The position numbers and the translations under genes are program-made. The notes under the pieces were generated by a model that ran no database searches, was not told the origin of the DNA, and was given only the letters and a program-made list of their open reading frames with translations. From Seongchinamella unica (GTDB taxonomy: Bacteria > Pseudomonadota > Gammaproteobacteria > Pseudomonadales > Halieaceae), in the NCBI RefSeq assembly GCF_004354085.1, contig NZ_SMSE01000001.1, forward strand, positions 859,724-923,723: 64,000 bases of DNA. Direction: 5' to 3'. Within the stretch, counting starts at the first letter, position 1. Each line of letters opens with the position of its first letter. This document shows, piece by piece, positions 44,196 to 51,665 of this stretch.

Positions 44196-44666
44196 TTACA
44201 GGATGCGCGCGAGCATGTCCCGCAGCTCCGGATCCTCGGGCTTGTAGGCGTTGCTGATGCCGGCCACCTCACCCTCACGGGTAATAAAGAACGTGGTGGG
44301 CGTGCCTTTCACGCCATACAGCTCCACCACCGGCTTGCCCTTTACCAGAGTCCTGAAACTGAGGCCGCGTGAACTCAACACTTGCTGTGGATCAACGCCC
44401 TCGTCCTCGGCAAAATTGACCCCCAGCAGAACCACCTGCTGGTCGGCGTGTTGCTCCGCCAGCGCCTGCAACCCGGGCTGGCCCATTTTACAGGCGGGGC
44501 ACCAGCTGGCCCAGAAGTGCAGAATGACCGGTTTACCGGCATAGTCGGACAGGTTGACCTGCTGGCCATTGCTGTCAGCCAGGGAGAATGCCGGGGCCGG
44601 CTCGGCCATGGCGGGTGCTGTGATCAATACAAGCACCGCGATAAATGCACGGAAGAAATGACCCAT
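44196..44666 (-). CDS. TlpA-like periplasmic thioredoxin-fold protein
   Basis: 156 residues with a signal peptide (cleavage near AMA-EPAP, residue 21). The redoxin fold has the active-site motif WCPAC (Cys56, Cys59) and the cis-Pro region GVKGTPTTFFI. Such proteins reduce periplasmic disulfides, for example in cytochrome c maturation; the partner here is unknown. It is 24 bases downstream of the TPR-protein gene on the same strand. Confidence 0.88.
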   Translation of the reverse strand: MGHFFRAFIAVLVLITAPAMAEPAPAFSLADSNGQQVNLSDYAGKPVILHFWASWCPACKMGQPGLQALAEQHADQQVVLLGVNFAEDEGVDPQQVLSSRGLSFRTLVKGKPVVELYGVKGTPTTFFITREGEVAGISNAYKPEDPELRDMLARIL

Positions 44667-44690
44667 GTTTAGTCCTCGAGTGGTTTCGGG

Positions 44691-46847
44691 TTAAAGAATG
44701 TCGGCCAGTGATTTCGGCGGCCAACCAAGCTTGGCACGTTCCTCGTTCATGGTTGCCTCCATATCCTGGCATAGCTGGCGGAAGTCCAGATTTTCCCTGA
44801 GTGACCCGGCGAACAGGCGGGAGAATGCGGCCACCCGTATAGGGGCGAGGGCGTTGTGTTCATACACATCGCGCAAAGATGCCACCGCCTCCTCATCCCT
44901 GTTGAGAATAAGCAACAAATGCGCCCGCAAATCGTCCCAACTCCTTATCGGCAGGCCGTTTGCCACTGCCCGGTCGAAGTAGGCCAACAACTTCTGCGCG
45001 AGTTGTTCCGCACGCCCCACTTCGCCAGTTTGCCGCAGACAGTGGGCGTAATAGGAGCCCAGTCCGAAATCACTATCGCCGTCGCCCAGATCGCCAAACT
45101 GGTCCATTTGTTCGAAATTCATAGCCGCCAATTTTGACAGCAGATCGCCGCAGCGATCCAGGGCAACCAGGGCTATGGCCAGGATATGCAGTTGTTCCCG
45201 CGATAGCGCCTGCAAATCGTCTCCCACTAACGCTGATGCCGCTATATCCGGAGCACGCACTGCAGTAAAGATATCTTCCATATGGGTGGGGAAGGTCCCC
45301 TCGGGCAAATCGGTCTCACCCAGCCACACAAAGCGCACCAGGTCACGGTAAAATGCGTTCAGCTCCCGGCCCTGCACCTTGTCGGCGGCGTCCATTAAGC
45401 GGTACTGGTCCGCCCTGCGCCCCTCGGCGCCGGCAATAAAGAACTCCGCGACATAATACTCCCGGGTGCCCTTGGCGACTGACTTGCGAATCCTGTCGAA
45501 ATTGCGGTCATCCACCTGTTGCTGGATCCAGTTCACCCTGACCGAGCGGTGCAGCGGGTCCACTTCAAAACCCCGGTTGACCGCTTCCCGCGCCGCGTCG
45601 TACTGGCCCAGCGACCTGAGGCAAAAGCTCTGCCAGGTGTACAGAATGCCCTCGGCGGGCAGCTGCGCCAGGGCCTTGTCCAGGCTTTGCAGGGATTGCT
45701 CGCAGCGATCCTGTACGTTGTACAGCAGGGCCTGGCCGGCGTGGGCCTCGCCGAGTTCGGGGTCCAGGGCAAAGGCCTGGTCCAGGTATTCCTGGGCCAG
45801 CCGGTCCGACTCCGGGCCGGGAATTTTGCCGTAGCTGTCCTCCCGCAGCAGTTGGGTCGCCAGCGACATCCCCGCCCAGGGCTGGGCATAGTCCGGGTCG
45901 ATATCAATGGCCTGCTGAAACTGCTTTAACGCGAATTCCAGCGCCTTGGGATCGCGCTGCCGGACATTGTGCCGGCCCTGCAGGTAGAGGTTGTAAGCGT
46001 CGATATTCACGGGTTGCTGCGCTGCCGGCGCCTCACCCGCCGAGAGGTGCAGCTTGAGGGCATCGACAATGGCCGCCGATATCTCGTCCTGAACGGCAAA
46101 AATATCGGTCAGGTCCCGGTCATAGGTCTCGGACCACATGTGGTAACCATCGTCCACCGAGATCAGCTGAGCAGTAATGCGCACCCGGGCGCCGGACTTG
46201 CGCACCGAGCCCTCCAGCACGGTTTCCACCTTGAGCTGCTCCCCGATGTCGGTGATGTTCTGGTTGTTGTCTTTAAACGCGAAGGAGGACGTGCGCGCCG
46301 CCACCCGCAATTCGCGAATCTTGGCCAGGGCATTGAGCAACTCCTCGGAAATACCATCGGAAAAATACTCCTGCTCCGGGTCGTCGCTCATGTTGACGAA
46401 GGGCAAAACGGCGATGCTGCGGGGTTTCGCTTCTGCCTCGGGGGCCGACACCGGTGCGGCAGCGACGTCGACTTCCGCCGGCGGCGCAAGCAGCGAGCCA
46501 AAATCCAGGTATTTGTCCGCCAGCAGAATGGCAACCGCGGCGCACAGCAGCGCGATGGTAATCTTGTTAAGCGCGCCCGCGGTCTGCCCGGTGATGGACT
46601 CTTCCGGGGTAACGTCTTCGCTGCGCTTGAGACCTTGGGGGGTCAGTTCAAAGGCCCAGGCAAAAAACAGGGCAAAGGGGAAACCCAGTATGCCAAGGAA
46701 GGTGACCAGGCTGAGAGTCCACTCGGGGAGCAGCAGCGCCGGCGCCACCAGGTCGGTAATCTGCATCACCACCCAGGCGAGTACCAGGTAGCCCACCGCC
46801 ACGCGGAACACGTTGCGGCGCTTCAGTTCCTTCAGCAGTGATGCCAC
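44691..46847 (-). CDS. Membrane-anchored TPR protein with adenylate-cyclase-associated N terminus
   Basis: 718 residues from a GTG start (GAGGTGG lies upstream). It begins with ELKRRNVFRVAVGYLVLAW and three membrane segments (about 15-35, 42-65, 95-112), including FAWAFELTPQGLKRSEDVTP. A FlgO-like/TolB-like domain follows (SIAVLPFVNMSDDPEQEYFSDG, LEGSVRKSGARVRITAQLI), then TPR repeats to the C terminus. The layout is that of the family often annotated as transcriptional activator or cyclase-associated TPR proteins; no DNA-binding or cyclase domain is present. Function unknown. Confidence 0.8.
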   Translation of the reverse strand: MASLLKELKRRNVFRVAVGYLVLAWVVMQITDLVAPALLLPEWTLSLVTFLGILGFPFALFFAWAFELTPQGLKRSEDVTPEESITGQTAGALNKITIALLCAAVAILLADKYLDFGSLLAPPAEVDVAAAPVSAPEAEAKPRSIAVLPFVNMSDDPEQEYFSDGISEELLNALAKIRELRVAARTSSFAFKDNNQNITDIGEQLKVETVLEGSVRKSGARVRITAQLISVDDGYHMWSETYDRDLTDIFAVQDEISAAIVDALKLHLSAGEAPAAQQPVNIDAYNLYLQGRHNVRQRDPKALEFALKQFQQAIDIDPDYAQPWAGMSLATQLLREDSYGKIPGPESDRLAQEYLDQAFALDPELGEAHAGQALLYNVQDRCEQSLQSLDKALAQLPAEGILYTWQSFCLRSLGQYDAAREAVNRGFEVDPLHRSVRVNWIQQQVDDRNFDRIRKSVAKGTREYYVAEFFIAGAEGRRADQYRLMDAADKVQGRELNAFYRDLVRFVWLGETDLPEGTFPTHMEDIFTAVRAPDIAASALVGDDLQALSREQLHILAIALVALDRCGDLLSKLAAMNFEQMDQFGDLGDGDSDFGLGSYYAHCLRQTGEVGRAEQLAQKLLAYFDRAVANGLPIRSWDDLRAHLLLILNRDEEAVASLRDVYEHNALAPIRVAAFSRLFAGSLRENLDFRQLCQDMEATMNEERAKLGWPPKSLADIL

Positions 46848-46975
46848 TCCGTAGCCACCTCACCTGTTGCGAATGGGGTTATTCCGTACCACGCTCAATA
46901 CCGCTCGATACAGTGTACAACACTGCTCCCCGGCCGCCAGTGCGGGATTCGCCGGATGGCCCGGCAGGCTTTATA

Positions 46976-48631
46976 ATGCGCACTCCTCGCCAGCCCCAGA
47001 TCGAGTCCATAACCTTGAGCACAGAATTTTTCGGCAAGACCCTCTCCGGCCCCTTTACCATTCCCTCGGGCATCGTCACTACCGCGGTGCCGATCATGCA
47101 GTATATTTTTGACCATATGCCCGAGGTGGGCGTGGTGACGACCAAGAGCATCGGTCCCGAGCCCCGGGCCGGGTATCGGGAGCCTGTGCTGAGCCAGTAC
47201 GCCCCAGGATGCTTCGTCAACGCTGTGGGCCTGACCAATCCCGGGCCACGGCGTTCGGCGGAACTGATGGCCCAGCTGCGCGTACCCGAAGATCGCTTTC
47301 TGCTGACCTCGATTTTCGGCGGCAGCATCGCCGAATTTGTCGAGGTGGCGAAGATCCTGGCGCCGGTCTCCGACGGCCTGGAACTGAACCTGTCCTGCCC
47401 CCACGCCAAGGGCTATGGCATGGCCATGGGCCAGGACCCGGATATGGTGCGGGAAGTGGTGGCTGCGGTGAAGGCCGCGGTGGACATTCCGGTGATTCCC
47501 AAGCTGACCCCCAATACGCCCGATATCGCCGTGATCGCCCGGGCTGCCGAAGCCGGCGGCGCCGACGGTTTCTGCGCCATCAACACGGTGGGACCCGGCT
47601 ATACCTCCGCCCACGGCCACCCGGTGCTGAGCAACGGCGCCGGGGGGATGTCCGGCAAGGGCGTGCTGCCCATCGGCCTCAAGTGCGTCAAGGAGGTGGC
47701 GGAAGCCAGCGATCTGCCGATCATCGGCTGTGGCGGCGTGTCCAGCGCCGATGACGTGCGCGCCTATTTCGACGCCGGCGCCAGCATCGTCGGTGTCGGC
47801 TCAGCACTGGTGGGACTGACCACCGATGAAATTGGCGACTATTTTGCGACCCTGTCGTCAGACCTGGCCCGCGACCGGAACCGCGCGGAGTCAAAAGTGC
47901 GCTACGACATCGACATGAATTTCCGCCCGGTCAGCCTGGTAAAGAACGAGAAAGTCTGCGACGACATCACCATTCTCACCTTCGATCGCAAGATCAACAT
48001 CCAGGCCGGGGAGTTCATTTTCCTGTGGGTGCCCGGTGTCGGCGAAAAACCCTTCTCGGCCCTGACCGACGACCCGTTTTCCCTGGTGGTGATCGACGTA
48101 GGCGAATTCACCCACGCCATGATGTCGTTACCCGAGGGCACCGAGTGCTACGTGCGCGGCCCGCACGGCATTCCCGTCGACCCGCCGGAAGGCGCTCGAA
48201 TCATGGCAGTGGCCGGTGGCACCGGCCTGGCAGCGGTGTACCAGGCGGCCCGGGACTTCGGTAACGCGGAAGTGTTTGCCGGCGCCCGCACCGCCGAGCG
48301 CCTGTACTTCCTCGAGGAATGCCAGCAGATCGCCGAGGTGCATGTGGCCACCGACGACGGCAGCGCCGGCTACCATGGCCTCGTCACCGAGCTGTTGCGC
48401 CGGCGCCTGCAGGGGATGTCAGCCGGGGAGCGGGACGCACTGGTATTTTACAACTGCGGGCCGGAACCGATGGTGCATGCGGCAGAAGCGGTGCAGCGGG
48501 AATTCTGCCGCGATGAGCAGATATTCAGCGCCATTGATTACCTCACCAAATGCGGGGTGGGCATCTGCGGTGCCTGCGCGGCGCCGGACGGCCGCCGCCT
48601 GTGCGTGGACGGGCCCTTCCTGTCCGCTTGA
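46976..48631 (+). CDS. Fused dihydroorotate dehydrogenase-like (class 1B type) and PyrK-like electron-transfer flavoprotein
   Basis: About 551 residues. The N-terminal ~325 residues form an FMN TIM barrel with the catalytic cysteine Cys141 in ELNLSCPH, the LTPNTPDI strand and phosphate-binding GCGGVSSADD. After a short linker comes a ferredoxin-reductase-like FAD/NAD module (DITILTFDR, AGEFIFLWVP, VAGGTGLAAVY) closing with a 2Fe-2S site (Cys526, Cys531, Cys534, Cys543 in CGVGICGAC..LC). In Gram-positive bacteria these are separate PyrDB and PyrK proteins. Part of the barrel (YGMAMGQDPD) also resembles dihydropyrimidine dehydrogenase, so the pyrimidine substrate is uncertain. Starts at 46976 (ATG) or at a TTG near 47014 are possible. 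Confidence 0.82.
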   Translation: MRTPRQPQIESITLSTEFFGKTLSGPFTIPSGIVTTAVPIMQYIFDHMPEVGVVTTKSIGPEPRAGYREPVLSQYAPGCFVNAVGLTNPGPRRSAELMAQLRVPEDRFLLTSIFGGSIAEFVEVAKILAPVSDGLELNLSCPHAKGYGMAMGQDPDMVREVVAAVKAAVDIPVIPKLTPNTPDIAVIARAAEAGGADGFCAINTVGPGYTSAHGHPVLSNGAGGMSGKGVLPIGLKCVKEVAEASDLPIIGCGGVSSADDVRAYFDAGASIVGVGSALVGLTTDEIGDYFATLSSDLARDRNRAESKVRYDIDMNFRPVSLVKNEKVCDDITILTFDRKINIQAGEFIFLWVPGVGEKPFSALTDDPFSLVVIDVGEFTHAMMSLPEGTECYVRGPHGIPVDPPEGARIMAVAGGTGLAAVYQAARDFGNAEVFAGARTAERLYFLEECQQIAEVHVATDDGSAGYHGLVTELLRRRLQGMSAGERDALVFYNCGPEPMVHAAEAVQREFCRDEQIFSAIDYLTKCGVGICGACAAPDGRRLCVDGPFLSA

Positions 48632-48633
48632 GA

Positions 48634-48996
48634 TCAGTCTCCGGAGAGCAGCCTTTGCTGCTCCAGGACATTGTCGATGGGGCAGGTAATGACCGATACG
48701 TTCTGGTAACCCAGGCGCTTGAGTTGCTCCGCGGCGAGGGTCGCCCTGCCGCCCGTGGCACAGTGAAGGTAGAGCGGATGGTTCTCATCCGGCACCAGTT
48801 CGGTAATTTTCATTTCCAGGATCCCGCGGGGGATATTCAGAGAGTGGGGCGCATTTAACTGTTCCACCTCAATCAACTCCCGCACGTCAACGATCGTGCC
48901 CTGGTTCTCATTGACCTCGGTCATCGCGGTCTCTGCATCCACACAGCGTAACTCGGTCCGGGCCTCGGCCACGATTTCAGGTACGGTTTTCAACAT
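48634..48996 (-). CDS. Single-domain rhodanese-like protein
   Basis: 120 residues with the rhodanese fold: IVDVRELIEVEQLNAPHSLNIP and the active-site loop LHCATGGRA with Cys79. Rhodaneses transfer sulfane sulfur to cyanide or physiological acceptors. It is cytoplasmic and stands alone, ending 2 bases from the convergent flavoprotein fusion. The C-terminal SVITCPIDNVLEQQRLLSGD is slightly extended. Confidence 0.87.
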   Translation of the reverse strand: MLKTVPEIVAEARTELRCVDAETAMTEVNENQGTIVDVRELIEVEQLNAPHSLNIPRGILEMKITELVPDENHPLYLHCATGGRATLAAEQLKRLGYQNVSVITCPIDNVLEQQRLLSGD

Positions 48997-49157
48997 CGAT
49001 TCACTTTCCTGTATTTACGGTAATCTGGCGCTGAATCTTAACGCTCCAACGCCGACGGGACCATGGCCTGAATCAATGCACCGGGCATATCTGGCGGATA
49101 GGACGATGATCGGTGCCACAACATCCGTCCACTGGGGCATCTGCGCCGGTAAAGCCA

Positions 49158-50438
49158 TCACGCAGACCGACGACACCAGTACCAGTCCACCGGGCGGCCG
49201 ATATAGGCCAGCAGGTGGTGACAGATATCCCGGGCATCGTCTCCGGCGCCGCAGATAAAGCTGGACCTGCGCCTGCGCATAAACGGCAGCCCCATAAAAT
49301 ACACCCCGGGCATCGCACTCACCCCGCCCTCGTGTTGCGGCATACCCCGGCGGTCGAAAATGGGCAGCTCCAGCCAGCTGTAATCCGGGCGATAGCCGGT
49401 CGCCCAGATCACCGTCTGGATACCGCCCTTGCCCAGAGGCAGGCCCAGGCCTGCGAGATTATCCAGCTGGATGCTTGCAGGGCGGCGGACCGGGGCAACT
49501 TGCGGGGTATTTACCTCTATCCAGCTGTCAATGCCATCCAGCAAGCGACCGAGCTTCAGGTCCGCCAGCCGGGTCACATTGGCCAGCCCACCCGAGAATT
49601 GCAGTTTGCCGGCGTGGATACCGGCGAGACGCCCCGCCAGGCGCACCCCCTGCTGCTGCAGGCGATTGAGATCGGCTTCCCGCCGCTCCGGCGATCCCAG
49701 CAACTGCGGCGAGGGCAGGCGACGGGCGCGGGACAGATCCTCGAGCTGCCGCCAGTTTTCATCCAGCAGGCCCGTTGCCTGCAGCCAGTACTGGATATCG
49801 CGACCCCGGTAGGTTCTGGGCATGCGCACATGCTCGCCGACCGCCAGCGTTACCGGGTGACCGCTGCGCTGGATTTCATCGGCAATCTGCACCCCGCTGG
49901 CCGCGGCCCCCACCACCAGGACATCACCCCCGGGCAGTTGCCCGGGGTTTCGATAGTCATGACTGCTGAACTGGGCCACGGAGGCCGGCAGCTCGTGTGC
50001 CAGCGCCGGGATCGACGGCAGGTTGAAGGCGCCACTGGCGACAATAATGGAGACACAGCGCCAGTTGCCCCTGTCGGTGCACACCCGGTAGCCGCCGGGC
50101 GCCGGCGCCACGCCGGTCACCCGGGTATGCACCTGCACCGGAGCCTGGTGGTGGCGGCCATAGGACGTGATCAGGTCAATGACACCCCGCATGTCCATAA
50201 AGCCGTCAGGATCATCCCCCTGATACGCCTGCCCTGGCAGCCCATTCTGCCAGTTGGGTGTCAGCAGACGCAGGGAGTCCCAGCGCTCATGGCGCCAGGA
50301 ATTCGCCACCTCGCCGCGCTCCAGCACCACATGGTCGACACCAAAGCGGGACAGGTAGTAACTGCAGGCCAGTCCCGCCTGTCCGGCGCCAATAACCACC
50401 ACCGTGGTCAACCGCTCTCGTGGGTGGGCACAAGTCAT
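49158..50438 (-). CDS. FAD-dependent flavin monooxygenase-type oxidoreductase
   Basis: 426 residues. FAD site VVVIGAGQAGLACSYYLSRFG at the N terminus, a second Rossmann motif VVGAAASGVQIADEI for NAD(P)H, and VIWATGYRPDYSW at the C-terminal side. This is the layout of class B flavin monooxygenases and related oxidoreductases; the exact family fingerprint FxGxxxHxxxW is replaced by FSSHDYRNPGQ, so the reaction is uncertain. The start ATG overlaps the OsmC-gene stop by 4 bases; it is the last gene of the BTAD-regulator operon. Confidence 0.85.
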   Translation of the reverse strand: MTCAHPRERLTTVVVIGAGQAGLACSYYLSRFGVDHVVLERGEVANSWRHERWDSLRLLTPNWQNGLPGQAYQGDDPDGFMDMRGVIDLITSYGRHHQAPVQVHTRVTGVAPAPGGYRVCTDRGNWRCVSIIVASGAFNLPSIPALAHELPASVAQFSSHDYRNPGQLPGGDVLVVGAAASGVQIADEIQRSGHPVTLAVGEHVRMPRTYRGRDIQYWLQATGLLDENWRQLEDLSRARRLPSPQLLGSPERREADLNRLQQQGVRLAGRLAGIHAGKLQFSGGLANVTRLADLKLGRLLDGIDSWIEVNTPQVAPVRRPASIQLDNLAGLGLPLGKGGIQTVIWATGYRPDYSWLELPIFDRRGMPQHEGGVSAMPGVYFMGLPFMRRRRSSFICGAGDDARDICHHLLAYIGRPVDWYWCRRSA

Positions 50439-50998
50439 GAGCGTACCTCGACCTCCACCATGGTGGGATTGGTGACCATGTCAAACACCGCAGAGCGTTT
50501 CTGGGACTGGGCGACGACAGCTTCTATTTCCTCTCGGGTGGCATCGGCATCAATGTCGAAGGTCACCTTGATCCCCTGGTAGCCGTTGCGTACCTGGGGG
50601 TCGATGCCGAGAATGCCCTGGATATCCATATCCCCGCACACGCTGGCCTTGACGGAGTGCAGTTGGATGTTGCGGTGCTGCGCCACCGAGGCAACACCCG
50701 CCGTGAGGCAGCTGGCCAGGCCCACCAGCACGTACTCCGCTGGCGTGGCGCCATTGTCTTCGGCGGCAAAGATTTCCGGGTGGTCCGCGTCAAAGCGGAA
50801 ATTGCGGCGGTGACAGTGTTCCTCCCCCAGGCCGGAAAACTGCTCGACCTCGGAGCGGGTGTGGGTGCCATTGACCCAGTGACAGGTGGCACGCCATTGA
50901 AATCGGGCTCCGGCCGGGGCCTCAGTGAGCGCTTCCCGGGCGCCGATCAGCGCCTCCACATTTACGCCGTTATCCACGATTCGGTTATACATATTCAT
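50435..50998 (-). CDS. OsmC-family peroxiredoxin-like protein
   Basis: 187 residues of the OsmC/Ohr fold. Visible are FRFDADHPEIFAAEDNGATP, the first reactive cysteine in YVLVGLASCLTAGVA and a second in ASVCGDMDIQG, followed by KVTFDIDADATREEI. Such proteins reduce organic hydroperoxides by a thiol mechanism. The ATG at 50998 has a strong AAGGAGAG upstream. It is the third gene of the operon that begins with the BTAD regulator. The N-terminal ~35 residues (VNVEALIGAREALTEAP) precede the core domain. Confidence 0.87.
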   Translation of the reverse strand: MNMYNRIVDNGVNVEALIGAREALTEAPAGARFQWRATCHWVNGTHTRSEVEQFSGLGEEHCHRRNFRFDADHPEIFAAEDNGATPAEYVLVGLASCLTAGVASVAQHRNIQLHSVKASVCGDMDIQGILGIDPQVRNGYQGIKVTFDIDADATREEIEAVVAQSQKRSAVFDMVTNPTMVEVEVRS

Positions 50999-51095
50999 TG
51001 TGACTCTCCTTGCTTGGGTTGACGGCAGTGATTCCGCCGTTGGAGAGCAGTCTGCGGATGGCGCGTTTAAGCCTGCGTGGAAGTCAGCGTGTTTT

Positions 51096-51656
51096 TTAGG
51101 GCGCTGGCGTGGAATCGCTTCCATCCGGCGAGGAAAAAAAATTTTCGGGGGTGTAGTGCCGGCAGGCCCAGATCGACTGGAACGGCATTTTCGCCTGCTG
51201 CTGTGCCAGTCGCACCGATTCCGCATCCGGCGCGGCATAAAGGCAGACCATGCTCTGCCGGTCGCGGGAGAACAGGCTGCGGATAAACCGCACCCGGTGC
51301 AGTTGCAGGCAGCCGGCGGCCGCGTCCTCCCGGGCCTGCAAGTCCTCTATCGCGACGGGCTCATCAAAACTCCGCTCGACGATCACCCGCGCCAGTTCAT
51401 CCACCCCGGCCTCGTGCACGGTGGCCGCCCACACCGATTTCTGCCTGGCCCCGTCGTCTCGGGAGAGCTGGCGCAGCGACTCCGTGTCGGGGGCCTGGAA
51501 GCGGCAGACCAGGCGATTGCCCTGCTCCGCCAGAAAGCTCTCCTGCCACTGGGCGCGGTAGAGATCCAGGCAGTCCATGGTTTCCCTGGCCAGGGCGTAG
51601 AAGCCGGTTTCGCCCAGGGGTTGGGGAAATGTTCGCTGCAGTACGATCTCGTCCAT
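51096..51656 (-). CDS. Tandem DUF4242 protein
   Basis: 186 residues made of two copies of DUF4242, roughly residues 3-80 (VLQRTFPQPLGETGF.. QAPDTESLRQLSRDD) and 87-165 (VIVERSFDEPVAIEDL.. APDAESVRLAQQQAK). The copies share the pattern R-x-F, Arg/Gln-F and APD-x-ES. Single-domain DUF4242 proteins are small ferredoxin-fold proteins of unknown function, some annotated as nickel-binding. Here it sits 9 bases after the BTAD regulator stop, upstream of OsmC. A tandem copy is less usual. Confidence 0.8.
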   Translation of the reverse strand: MDEIVLQRTFPQPLGETGFYALARETMDCLDLYRAQWQESFLAEQGNRLVCRFQAPDTESLRQLSRDDGARQKSVWAATVHEAGVDELARVIVERSFDEPVAIEDLQAREDAAAGCLQLHRVRFIRSLFSRDRQSMVCLYAAPDAESVRLAQQQAKMPFQSIWACRHYTPENFFSSPDGSDSTPAP

Positions 51657-51665
51657 AATCCTGCC

